Shown here: positions 1-8,477 of the stretch, in pieces
Numbering within the stretch: position 1 is the first letter of the stretch
Layout of the letters: each line of letters starts with the position of its first letter
NCBI GenBank assembly: GCA_036768485.1
Contig: JAVLUZ010000154.1
Location: 4,355,552 to 4,419,551 of the forward strand
Source: Mermis nigrescens
Lineage: Eukaryota > Nematoda > Enoplea > Mermithida > Mermithidae
Direction of reading: 5' to 3'
Length of the DNA: 64,000 bases
Made by a program: the position numbers and the translations under genes
The notes under the pieces: model-generated
Seen by the model: only the letters and a program-made list of their open reading frames with translations
What the model was told of the DNA's origin: nothing
Database searches by the model: none

Positions 1-82
1 CCTTGTTTAAGGAAAGTAATGGACTTAAACTTTATTTCAGTTTCAGATTGCAAATTATATCTGATTGTCATTCGGATGAAAT

Positions 83-88
83 TCGGCT
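83..88. other. Left target-site duplication TCGGCT
   Basis: TCGGCT directly precedes the element's terminal AG and recurs after its last base at 12963-12968. Six bases is the length expected for a Polinton integrase. Confidence 0.88.
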
Positions 89-119
89 AGTAGTAAAGCC
101 TGACCTTCTGGAGTCTGTG

Positions 120-183
120 TGCTTAAGCATAGCACATGCTTAAGCATAGAGACTCTCACCTTGTAGGCGCAAAGCGTCTACAA
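120..183 (+). repeat. Terminal hairpin cluster, left
   Basis: Two copies of the perfect decamer palindrome TGCTTAAGCA (120-129, 137-146) are followed by a stem-loop at 161-183: TTGTAGGCGC pairs with GCGTCTACAA around an AAA loop, with one G-T pair. The cluster lies 30-95 bases from the element end, where origin or terminal-protein signals of protein-primed replicons would sit. That function is inference. Confidence 0.6.
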
Positions 184-196
184 TGGGGTCATACTA

Positions 197-530
197 CTAC
201 ACATAGGCGTGAAGCGCCCAACTATTAACAATCGGTTATCCAGGACGGGCGGAGCCAATTAATTTTAATTTGCACAAGTAGCTAGCAGCGTCCCCCATGC
301 TACTGTTACTACATACGCGTGAAGCGCCCAACTAATGCAGTCGGTTATCCAGGACGGGCGGAGCCAATTAATTTTAATTTGCATAAGTAGCTAGCAGCCT
401 CCCCCATGCTACTGTTACTACACATAGGCGTGAAGCGCCCAACTATTCACAGTCGGTTATCCAGGACGGGCGGAACCAATTAATTTTAATTTGCATAAGT
501 AGCTAGCAGCCTCCCCCATGCTACTGTTCT
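197..530 (+). repeat. Subterminal tandem array of about 110 bp, three units
   Basis: The unit starts near ACATAGGCGTGAAGCGCC and ends near CCCCCATGCTACTGTT. The marker GTGAAGCGC falls at 209, 319 and 430, so the period is 110-111 bp. Each unit holds a short hairpin (GGCG...CGCC) and the phrase ATCCAGGACGGGCGG. Confidence 0.85.
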
Positions 531-629
531 AATTTTAGTTCAGATCATCAACTATCTTGGTTGACTGCACGTTCACTTGCAGACGATGAGTCATCATAGG
601 TTCTATTTTTAAAACAAAAATTTTGAAAA

Positions 630-649
630 AAACCGGAAATTTCCGGTTT
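630..649. promoter_or_regulatory. 20-bp perfect palindrome upstream of the left polymerase gene
   Basis: AAACCGGAAATTTCCGGTTT is self-complementary over all 20 bases and ends 33 bp before the TATA box. It is unchanged in the other arm (12508-12527). It looks like the site of a dimeric DNA-binding protein; which one is unknown. Confidence 0.55.
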
Positions 650-682
650 CACTGATACCAAAAATAGTCTCATCTCAGAAGG

Positions 683-690
683 TATAAAAG
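683..690 (+). promoter_or_regulatory. TATA box of the left polymerase gene
   Basis: TATAAAAG lies 76 bases before the first ATG of the polymerase ORF (759). It is a canonical RNA polymerase II TATA sequence and is kept exactly in the other arm. Confidence 0.7.
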
Positions 691-758
691 GAGAGAGCAG
701 GCAAGAAAAAATCATTCTCCAAAATTATTACTCTTTTGAACATGCTCAATTTCTGCTC

Positions 759-1403
759 TTGATTTTACTTATTGAAATGGCTTCTGATATTGAAATGGAA
801 GACCTTTCAACGCAAGACATGTGGTACGAATCGGATGAAGAAATGCGAGAGGAAGACCTTGAAATTGTGGACGAGTGGTTTCCCCCAGAAGATTTTTACG
901 AGCTGGGGGAACCAACAACGGAAAAGATCAAACGCTTCAACACCGAAGGACGCGCCTACACGATAAATTTCAAAAATCTGGATCGTCTCGATTTGGGAAA
1001 AAGTTTGGCCGAAATTTTTGATAGTGCGGTGACAAAGATTCTGGACGGCTCGAGTGCGACGGATATGGTGGGCCTGCAAATAACACACCCGACGCTGAAG
1101 AAACCGGCGATCGTGCCTTTCCGAAAAGGCGAGCAAATTAAGGGCGAGCAAATCGTACACACCATTGAGCGCATCCTGCAGTCCAATGAAGAAGTGCGAC
1201 TTGAACAGCCGGAAACGCGGATAAAAATAGTACAGGTTAGTCCGCCAAGTGGGTCTGGACAGCATAAACGTAGATTTGTAAATTTGGAAAAAGAAATGAA
1301 AGCAAAACAATGTTTTGTAAAAATTAAAAATAATGATGATCTATGTCTAGCTAGGGCATTAGTTGTAGCTAAAGCACATGTAGATGCATATGGAAAAGCC
1401 TGA
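759..1403 (+). pseudogene. Polinton DNA polymerase B, N-terminal segment (left arm)
   Basis: 214 codons. ATGs at 759 and 777 are both possible; the second begins MASDIEMEDLS and I favour neither. The segment has an acidic start (about residues 10-50) and a region typical of Polinton PolB N-termini, with ITHPTLKKP near residue 105, a GSGQ turn near 170 and NDDLCLARALVVA near 195-205. It stops at TGA 1401-1403, and the same protein continues one base back in the frame of the next ORF (the stretch reading TDKTLEWRF). The right arm is broken at the same place. Role: amino-terminal part of a protein-primed replicative polymerase. It is either disabled or needs frameshifting. Confidence 0.75.
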
Positions 1404-1492
1404 CGGACAAAACTTTAGAATGGCGATTTAAAAACATTTGTAAAAAGGATACACCTAAAAGAAAAGCACAACACAAGGCAGCGCTAGAACTT

Positions 1493-3346
1493 TTGACTAA
1501 AGCGGGTCTTAAAGATCATGTAGGCCCTTGCGGTATAGCAGAGCTGCAAGCATTGCAGGCTGCAATGCCAAATTTTCAAATTAAAGTTTTCAGCGCCGAC
1601 TTTTGTAATGCTATAGTTTTTGAAGGCCCTCCATCAGAAAAAGTTGTACATTTGTATCATAATAATAATCATTTTGATGTAATTGGCAGTATGGCCGGTT
1701 TTATGAACCGTGGTTACTTTTGTGAACCTTGCAACAAGGGCTATAACAATAAGGGAGAGCATCGTTGTTCTAAAATTTGTCCCTGTTGTCATGGTCCTGC
1801 TTGCCCTAATGTTGCTCTCACTGAATGTACAGACTGTAATCGTTTATTCAGGGGTCGAAAATGTTTTGAAAATCATAAAAAAGTCGGAAAAAACGAAAAA
1901 TCGATTTGTCAGCAAATGATGCTTTGTAAAAACTGTGGTCGGCATGTAAATAGAGCCGATAAAATACAGAAGCATAAATGTGGTCACTTTTATTGTAAAA
2001 CATGTAAAGCTGATGTACCTATTATTGATCACAAGTGTTATATGCAAGTCGTTTCTGAAGAAAAGGATGAAAAGAAAAAGACGAAGTATGTGTTTTTCGA
2101 TTTTGAAACCAGACAAGAAAAAGCGTGTGGCAGCTCAAGGCTGGAGCACGAACCCAATCTATGTATAGCGCACATTGTTTGTACAGATTGCATAGCAAAG
2201 CCGCTAGGACAGTGCGATAAATGCGGGGAAAATAGACGCATATTTTACGGTGACAATTGTACAGATAAATTTTGCGATTTCCTTTTTGGCCTCAAAAATG
2301 CAATAGCAATCGCCCATAACGCTAAAGGTTTCGATGGACATTTCATCTTGAAATATCTTTTCAAACAAGCCCTTGCCCCCACTATCGTCACAAAAGGGTT
2401 AGAAATCATGAGCCTGAGCGCCGGGTCTGTAAAACTAATCGATTCGTTCAACTTTCTGCCTATGGCTTTATCGGCTCTACCAAAAACATTTGACGAACCT
2501 GAATTGAAAAAGGGGTTTTTTCCACATCTTTTCAACAAAAAGGCCAATGAAAATTATGTGGGTGAGTGGCCAGACGCGTGGTACTATTCCCCGGCAACAA
2601 TGAGTCCCAAAAACAAGGAAAATTTCCAAAAATGGTATGTCGAACAAAAAGGGAAAATTTTCGACTTTAAGTCGGAACTTTTGGCTTACTGCGAGTCCGA
2701 CGTCGACATTTTAAGGCGATGCTGCCTTAAATTTCGCAATCTATTTTTAGCCGAGACCGGAATGGATCCTTTTGAGTGCTCGTTAACAATAGCGAGCGCA
2801 TGTAATAAAGTTTTTCGGTCAACTTATTTAAAGCCAAAAACAATAGGTATAGTACCGCACGGAGGGTATAGGCGGATGGAAAAACACTCAATAACAGCGA
2901 TAAAATGGTTAAAGTGGGTGAGCGAAACGAATAAGATAAACATTAGGCATGCACGCAATATGGGGGAGCAAAAAGTGGGCAATTACCGGGTAGACGGTAT
3001 TTACGGAAATACGGTATATGAATTCAATGGGTGTTTCTGGCACGGGTGTCCTAAGTGTATGAAGAAAAGGACGCAAATGACGGCTGATCAAATAACATCC
3101 GCCGAAGAAGCTTTTCAAAACACAGTGAGACGGCGCAAAGAAATTGAAGCCAAGGGGTACAGTGTTATAGAACTCTGGGAGTGTGAATTGCGGCGGGAAT
3201 TAAAATCAAATCCTGTCATGAAACAATTTTTCGACTCGGTAAAAATTGTTGACCCACTCGACCCCAGGGAGGCCTTTTATGGGGGGCGGACGAACGCAGT
3301 AAAGTTGTATGAGAAAATAAAGCACAATGAAAGGGGGAGCCGCTAG
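1493..3346 (+). pseudogene. Polinton DNA polymerase B, zinc-ribbon, exonuclease and Vsr-like segment (left arm)
   Basis: 617 codons, open from upstream of the listed ATG (the frame begins near 1402). Residues 77-182 are a Cys/His-rich block with many CxxC pairs, as in other Polinton polymerases. The 3'-5' exonuclease motifs are present: Exo I DFE 203-205, Exo II AHNAKGFDGHF 284-294, Exo III YCESDVDI 399-406. Residues about 497-580 resemble a Vsr-type nuclease: VDG 500-502, VYEFNGCFWHGCPKC 508-522, then YSVIELWECEL 556-566. GGRT at 597-600 precedes the polymerase palm. The frame ends at TAG 3344-3346 just after a GGGGG run; the palm continues in the -1 frame. The zinc-rich and nuclease regions are intact here, unlike the right arm. 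Confidence 0.85.
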
Positions 3347-3354
3347 AACATATA

Positions 3355-4677
3355 ATGTACACAGACATTTGCAGTTTATACCCGACCGTAAATAAGTATG
3401 GGTTATATCCTATCGGCCACCCCCAAATTTTCACTGAAAACTTTTTGGAAATGACTGCTCAAAGTCGACCGTATCAGGGTTTAATTAAAGCAAAAATTCT
3501 TCCACCCCGTAATCTGTACCATCCATTATTGCCTTATAGATTTGGCGAAAAGTTATATTTTCCGTTATGCCGAACATGCACTGAATCGCATCAAACAACA
3601 AGATGCGAACATAGTGATGAAGAAAGGGCGATAGTAGGCGCCTGGGTGACGCTTGAAGTGTATAAAGCGCTAGAGTTGGGCTACAAAATTCTCGAAATTT
3701 TCGAAGTATGGCATTATGAAAAAACGGAACAATATGATAAAATGAACAACCCTAAAGGTGGTCTTTTTACGTCATATATTAATAAATTTATGAAACTAAA
3801 ACAAGAATCGGACGGGTGGCCTTCATGGGTGAAATCGGATGAAGACAGGGTAGAATATGTAAAACAGTATAAAGAAAATGAGGGAATCGAGCTTGACGCA
3901 GCAAAAATTACTAAAAATAGTGGTATGCGCGCATTAGCTAAACTTATGTTAAACTCTTTCTGGGGAAAGTTCGGGCAACGCAATAACATGTCAAAAGTAT
4001 CGTTTTTCACTGATCCAGCCCCATATTTTGACTTAATTTTCGATCCTTCTAATGTAATATATTCAATTAACGCCATCAATGAAAATCTGATGGCCGTTAC
4101 GCATGCAAAAGAGGATGAATTTGCTGAAGTGATGGGAAATACGAATCCTGTGCTTGCAGCTTATACGACAACTCAAGCACGCTTGAGACTTTACGATCAT
4201 CTGGAAAAGTTAGGTGATCGTGTATTATATTTTGACACAGATAGTGTCATTTTCAAAAGTACATTGGGAAAAGACGAGTATCAGGTGCCTTTAGGGTCAT
4301 ATTTAGGAAATATGACGAATGAATTGAAAGATTACGGTGAAGGCAGCTACATTGACGAATTTGTAAGTGGCGGACCTAAAAATTATGCGTACAAGATACG
4401 CTCAGCAAGAGATGGTAAAATGTATTACCATATAAAAGTACGTGGATTCACGTTGTCGTCAGTGACTGCCACAAAAATTAATTTTCACTCGTTACTAAAA
4501 ATGGTCAAAATGTTTGTACAGCAAAACAATATTGTTGAAAAAATTGTATATTTTCCGCAAATTCGTCGCTTGCCTGATCATACTGTTGTGACGGAAGATG
4601 CGTCAAAAAAGTATAAAATTGTTTACAATAAACGTGTTGTAAAACCCGATTTCTCTACTGTGCCGTACGGCTTTTAG
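3355..4677 (+). CDS. Polinton DNA polymerase B, catalytic palm/thumb segment (left arm)
   Basis: 440 codons of family-B, protein-primed DNA polymerase (DNA_pol_B_2 type). Motif A is DICSLYP (4-10), a zinc pair CRTC...C with the ER following lies at 72-91, motif B is KLMLNSFWGKFGQ (196-208), motif C is YFDTDSVIF (292-300) and KVRGF follows near 360. All catalytic aspartates are present. The true N-terminus is upstream in another frame; the listed ATG is only the first Met, within the motif A region, and the frame also covers codons before it (GAG CCG CTA GAA CAT). The protein is identical to that of the right arm, while the DNA differs at five or more synonymous sites (codons starting 4156, 4261, 4450, 4453, 4627). 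Likely enzyme for copying the element. Confidence 0.9.
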   Translation: MYTDICSLYPTVNKYGLYPIGHPQIFTENFLEMTAQSRPYQGLIKAKILPPRNLYHPLLPYRFGEKLYFPLCRTCTESHQTTRCEHSDEERAIVGAWVTLEVYKALELGYKILEIFEVWHYEKTEQYDKMNNPKGGLFTSYINKFMKLKQESDGWPSWVKSDEDRVEYVKQYKENEGIELDAAKITKNSGMRALAKLMLNSFWGKFGQRNNMSKVSFFTDPAPYFDLIFDPSNVIYSINAINENLMAVTHAKEDEFAEVMGNTNPVLAAYTTTQARLRLYDHLEKLGDRVLYFDTDSVIFKSTLGKDEYQVPLGSYLGNMTNELKDYGEGSYIDEFVSGGPKNYAYKIRSARDGKMYYHIKVRGFTLSSVTATKINFHSLLKMVKMFVQQNNIVEKIVYFPQIRRLPDHTVVTEDASKKYKIVYNKRVVKPDFSTVPYGF

Positions 4678-4744
4678 TCTTTTTCTGCACGTTTTTTGTT
4701 TACCCCATGCCTTATTTTATTATTTGACCCTCTGACCGTCATTT

Positions 4745-4905
4745 TTTGTTTATTTCGTTCCTCTGGCCGGTACACCGTCCGAAAAACGGTGTGACCGGAC
4801 AAGACGTCATTTTGCTTAGTTAATCTTTTTGTTTATTTCGTTCCTCTGGCCGGTACCCGTCCGAAAAACGGTGTGACCGGACAAGACGTCATTTTGTTTT
4901 GTTCA
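4745..4905 (+). repeat. Two-unit 83-bp hairpin array after the left polymerase gene
   Basis: The unit runs TTTATTTCGTTCCTCTGG, hairpin, CAAGACGTCATTTT. Unit one folds perfectly: CCGGT 4767-4771, ACACCGT 4772-4778, 7-base loop, ACGGTGT 4786-4792, ACCGG 4794-4798. Unit two (from 4850) has a shortened stem with GGTACC in place of the upper arm. The position just after the stop codon suggests a 3'-end RNA structure or a replication or packaging site. Neither can be decided from the sequence. Confidence 0.6.
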
Positions 4906-5062
4906 TATGGCGGTCATGGTTACTATTTTGTTTTGTTCTTGCCTCGCCTCCGGATCTCCTAGAAAGAGCAAGTGCCGGTGGGTAGTCGAAACACGGGTGG
5001 CATAGTTTTGTTGAAAAAATCAAAAAAAAACAAAACAAGAAAAAACAAAAAAAAACAAAAAT

Positions 5063-5117
5063 GGTGCCGATACATGCTCAGGTCCCCGTCCTGGCACCGG
5101 GCACTGCATTTGCAGTG
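5063..5117 (+). other. Structured element: nested stem plus perfect hairpin (left arm)
   Basis: GGTGCC 5063-5068 pairs with GGCACC 5093-5098, enclosing an inner TCAGG/CCTGG pairing. It is followed at once by CACTGCA-TT-TGCAGTG (5102-5117). It lies downstream of an A-rich tract. Its right-arm copy differs only inside the loop, where the change exchanges a C-G pair for a U-G wobble. Candidate functional RNA or protein-binding site; not a recognised family. Confidence 0.4.
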
Positions 5118-5265
5118 GCGGAGAGGCATGTTAAAACATTTATATAAACTAGTCAAACATTCATTAGCTATCAAAAATATTAAATGCATAGGTGCATGAT
5201 GTCTCGTCTTCCCCACGCATATGCATGTATACTACCGAAAACTTTGCCATTGAAGAACAATCAGT

Positions 5266-5455
5266 GATATATTTTTGAAAAGTTGTGGAATATTTTTGTA
5301 CAGTTGTGAAATATTTTTGTTAAGTTTAGAAAATTTTTGTCAAGTTGTGAAATATTTTCGGCTTTTTTGTCAAGTTGTGAAATATTTTCGTCAAGTTGTG
5401 AAAATTTTTTGTAAAGCTGTGAAAAATTTTTGTCAAGTTGTGAAAATTTTCTGCC
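5266..5455 (+). repeat. Degenerate 22-bp tandem array, left arm, outer block
   Basis: About eight degenerate repeats of the phrase TTTTTGTCAAGTTGTGAAATA. Units vary in length and sequence and directly abut one another, so this is a minisatellite and not a spacer-separated array. Confidence 0.75.
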
Positions 5456-5716
5456 GGAAATGAGTAATTGTGTGTTCTATATATCTTTATAATGTCAGAA
5501 ATTGCTTTTTGAATGGAAAAATGTCAAATTTTCCAGCGCTTCGCGCCGTTTTGAGACAACTATTAGTGATTTTAGCCCTCAGAAATCCAGAAATTAGCTA
5601 AAATACACTACAAAAAAGTCGAACAACTCTGTTTTTGCCACACTAAATCGTTACTGTACTATATTATAGTACCGAAAATTTTGTGCGTACAAAATGTACA
5701 AAGATTTTTGAGGGCC
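5455..5716 (+). repeat. 260-bp segment shared with 24168-24425 (left arm copy)
   Basis: Starts near GTGTGTTCTATATATCTTTA, contains GCGCTTCGCGCC and TATTATAGTACC, and ends in AAATGTACAAAG. A diverged copy lies outside the element at 24168-24425, so this is a separate dispersed repeat present in both arms. Confidence 0.75.
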
Positions 5717-5757
5717 AATTTTCATGAATTTTTGGCTTTTTCTCAGTAACTTTTTTA

Positions 5758-5960
5758 TTTCAGTGATATATTTTTGTAAAGTTGTGGAATATTTTTGTAT
5801 ACTTGTGAAATATTTTTGTTATGTTTTGAAAAATTTTTGTCAAGTTGTGAAATATTTTCGGCTTTTTTGTCAAGTTGTGAAATATTTTTGTCAAGTTGTG
5901 AAATATTTTTGTCGAATTGTGAAATTGTTTTTTCAAGTTGTGAAAATTTTTTGTAAAATT
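5758..5960 (+). repeat. Degenerate 22-bp tandem array, left arm, inner block
   Basis: Same phrase as 5266-5455. The two blocks bracket the 260-bp shared segment, which suggests that the segment inserted into, or was duplicated together with, a single array. Confidence 0.75.
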
Positions 5961-6169
5961 TTTATATTTTCTTGGAAGTGTGCTATTTTACGTGTTTTTT
6001 GTTGCTAAAATGATAGAAAACCATCAATCGGATAAAAAATTTAAATAAAAGAGAAAAAAAGAAGAAAATCAAGGAAATACAGATGAAAAATTAAACATAT
6101 GAGTTTTCAGCACTCAATTCCGTTGTGTCAGTCTCAGCTTGATCAAAAGCTGTCATTTCTGGTAGAAAT

Positions 6170-6500
6170 AACATACGATTTGTCTGATAAGCTGTAGAAC
6201 TGCATAGATGAAAAGAAATAAAATGATTGCACAAAGATCAAATCGTAAATCGCTAAGCACTCCTGAATCCATGACTGAATACTAATTTTTGTCTGATAAG
6301 CGTAGAACCTCCATTGGTGTACAAGAAATGAAATGAGTGCATCCCGTTGAAAATGGATACATAGTGAGAGAAGGTAGACACCAGACAGACACATAAAATA
6401 AAACTGAATACGCCCCTATGAACTATGTAATATGATTCGATCCAAGAGAATGGCAACATACATGAGAGAGAGCACACCTCTTGTCTGAATAACACATATG
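6170..6500 (+). repeat. Central minisatellite, left side
   Basis: Three or so degraded units of about 107-111 bp. The phrase TTGTCTGATAAGC recurs near 6180 and 6288, and GAGAG-rich phrases follow. Small ORFs here are by-products of the repeats. Confidence 0.6.
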
Positions 6501-6535
6501 GTGTAATGAACTGAAATCAAAATGATTCTCGCTAA

Positions 6536-6598
6536 GGTACCGTCCAAATTTAGCGCTTAAATCAACATTTAGCGCTTAAATCAATATTGGACGGTACC
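6536..6598. repeat. Centre of symmetry of the palindromic element
   Basis: GGTACCGTCC at 6536-6545 pairs with GGACGGTACC at 6589-6598. The 43 bases between are not symmetric. They contain a 19-bp direct repeat (core TTTAGCGCTTAAATCAA at 6549-6565 and 6568-6584), and each core is itself nearly palindromic. This small spacer is the only part of the element present in one copy. Confidence 0.85.
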
Positions 6599-6634
6599 TT
6601 AGCGAGAATCATTTTGATTTCAGTTCATAACACA

Positions 6635-6985
6635 ATGTTATTCAGACGAGGTGTGCCTGCCTTCTCTCATTTATGTATGTTATTCATTCTCTTGGATCGA
6701 ATCATATTACATATTTATAGTTCATAGAGGCGTAGCCATTTTATCTTATGTGTCAGTGTCTACCTTCTCTCATTTATGTATGTTATCCATTTTCAACTTG
6801 GGGTGCACTCATTTCATTTCTTGTACACCTATGGAGGTTCTACAGCTTATCAGACAAAATTATTGTTATTCAGTCATAGTTCATGAGTGCTTAGCGATTT
6901 ACGATTTGATCTTTGTGCAATCATTTTATTTCTTTACATCTATGTAGTTCTACAGCTTATCAGACAAATCGTATGTTATTTCTAC
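6635..6985 (-). repeat. Central minisatellite, right side
   Basis: Inverted counterpart of 6170-6500. TCTCATTTATGTATGTTAT occurs at about 6664 and 6770, and TTCTACAGCTTATCAGACAA at about 6838 and 6949, giving periods of 106 and 111. Confidence 0.65.
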
Positions 6986-7189
6986 CAGAAATAAGCAGCT
7001 TTTGATCAAGCTGAGACTGACACAACGGAATTGAGTGCTGAAAACTCATATGTTTAATTTTTCATCTATATTTTCTTTATTTTTTTCTTTTTTCTCTTTT
7101 ATTTAAATTTTTTATCCGATTGATGGTTTTCTATCATTTTAGCAACAAAAAACACGTAAAATAGCACACTTTCAAGAAAATATAAAAAT

Positions 7190-7395
7190 TTTACAAAAAA
7201 TTTTCACAACTTGAAAAAAACAATTTTCACAATTCGACAAAAATATTTCACAACTTGACAAAAATATTTCACAACTTGACAAAAAAGCCGAAAATATTTC
7301 ACAACTTGACAAAAATTTTTCAAAACATAAAAAAATATTTCACAAGTATACAAAAATATTCCACAACTTTACAAAAAATATATCACTGAAATAAA
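7190..7395 (-). repeat. Degenerate 22-bp tandem array, right arm, inner block
   Basis: Inverted counterpart of 5758-5960, reading TTTCACAACTTGACAAAAA on this strand. Confidence 0.75.
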
Positions 7396-7431
7396 AAAGT
7401 TACTGAGAAAAAGCCAAAAATTCATGAAAAT

Positions 7432-7695
7432 TGGCCCCCAAAAATCTTTGTACATTTTGTACACACAAAATTTTCGGTACTATAATATAGTTACAGTAAC
7501 GATTTAGTGTGGCAAAAACAGAGTTGTTCGACTTTTTTGTAGTGTATTTTAGCTAATTTCTGGATTTCTGAGGGCTAAAATCACTAATAGTTGTCTCAAA
7601 ACGGCGCGAAGCGCTGGAAAATTTGACATTTTTCCATTCAAAAAGCAATTTCTGACATTATAAAGATATATAGAACACACAATTACTCATTTCGG
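7432..7695 (-). repeat. 260-bp shared segment (right arm copy)
   Basis: Inverted counterpart of 5455-5716. Because both arms have it at the same place, it entered before the arms were duplicated. Confidence 0.75.
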
Positions 7696-7893
7696 CAGAA
7701 AATTTTCACAACTTGACAAAAATTTTTCACAGCTTTACAAAAAATTTTCACAACTTGACGATAAATATTTCACAACTTGACAAAAAACCGAAAATATTTC
7801 ACAACTTGACAAAAATTTTCCAAAACTTAACAAAAATATTTCACAACTGTACAAAAATATTCCACAACTTTTCAAAAATATATCACTGATTGT
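7695..7893 (-). repeat. Degenerate 22-bp tandem array, right arm, outer block
   Basis: Inverted counterpart of 5266-5455, with a small indel changing CGTCAAG to a CGATAAA form near 7760. Confidence 0.75.
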
Positions 7894-8030
7894 TCTTCAA
7901 TGGCAAAGTTTTCGGTAGTATACATGCATATGCGTGGGAGACGAGACATCATGCACCTATGCATTTAACATTTTTGATAGCTAATGAATGTTTAACTAGT
8001 TTATATAAATGTTTTAACATGCCTCTCCGC

Positions 8031-8085
8031 CACTGCAAATGCAGTGCCCGGTGCCAGGACGGGAACCTGGGCATGTATCGGCACC
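8031..8085 (-). other. Structured element: nested stem plus perfect hairpin (right arm)
   Basis: Inverted counterpart of 5063-5117. Hairpin CACTGCA-AA-TGCAGTG is at 8031-8046, and GGTGCC 8050-8055 pairs with GGCACC 8080-8085. Both stems are preserved exactly while bases between them changed. Confidence 0.4.
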
Positions 8086-8254
8086 ATTTTTGTTTTTTTT
8101 TTGTTTTTTCTTGTTTTTGTTTTTTTTTTGATTTTTTTTTCAGCAAAACTATACCACCCGTGTTTCGACTACCCACCGGCACTTGCTCTTTTCAGGGAGA
8201 TCCGGCAGGCAGGCGAGAACAAAACAAAATAGTAACCATGACCGCCATATGAAC

Positions 8255-8412
8255 AAAACAAAATGACGTCTTGTCCGGTCACACCGTTTTTCGGACGGGT
8301 ACCGGCCAGAGGAACGAAATAAACAAAAAGATTAACTAAGCAAAATGACGTCTTGTCCGGTCACACCGTTTTTCGGACGGGTACCGGCCAGAGGAACGAA
8401 ATAAACAAAAAA
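8255..8412 (-). repeat. Two-unit 83-bp hairpin array after the right polymerase gene
   Basis: Inverted counterpart of 4745-4905. Both units here have the GGTACC-type shortened stem, so the perfect stem of left-arm unit one has no counterpart in this arm. Confidence 0.6.
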
Positions 8413-8477
8413 TGACGGTCAGAGGGTCAAATAATAAAATAAGGCATAGGGGGTAAACAAAAATGTGCAGAAAAAGA

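Larger units (their letters stand above)
89..6566 (+). repeat. Left arm of the 12.9 kb inverted repeat
   Basis: From outside in: terminal hairpins (120-183), roughly 110-bp tandem array (197-530), promoter (630-690), polymerase ORFs (759-4677), hairpin array (4745-4900), structured element (5063-5117), two 22-bp arrays flanking a 260-bp segment (5266-5960) and a central minisatellite (6170-6500). Every block recurs inverted in the right arm. Confidence 0.92.

Noticed and set aside
807..1310. 167-codon minus-strand ORF opposite the polymerase N-terminus (and its mirror at 11847-12350)
   Set aside because: Antisense shadow. The sense strand matches the polymerase family and carries the promoter.
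5266..5960. Possible CRISPR array
   Set aside because: Units of about 22 bp are contiguous, degenerate and without unique spacers of constant length, and the DNA is eukaryotic. It is a minisatellite.
7890..8252. 120-codon plus-strand ORF and the related 85-codon ORF at 4959-5216
   Set aside because: They cross the structured element and homopolymer tracts, and the reading frame is not kept between arms.
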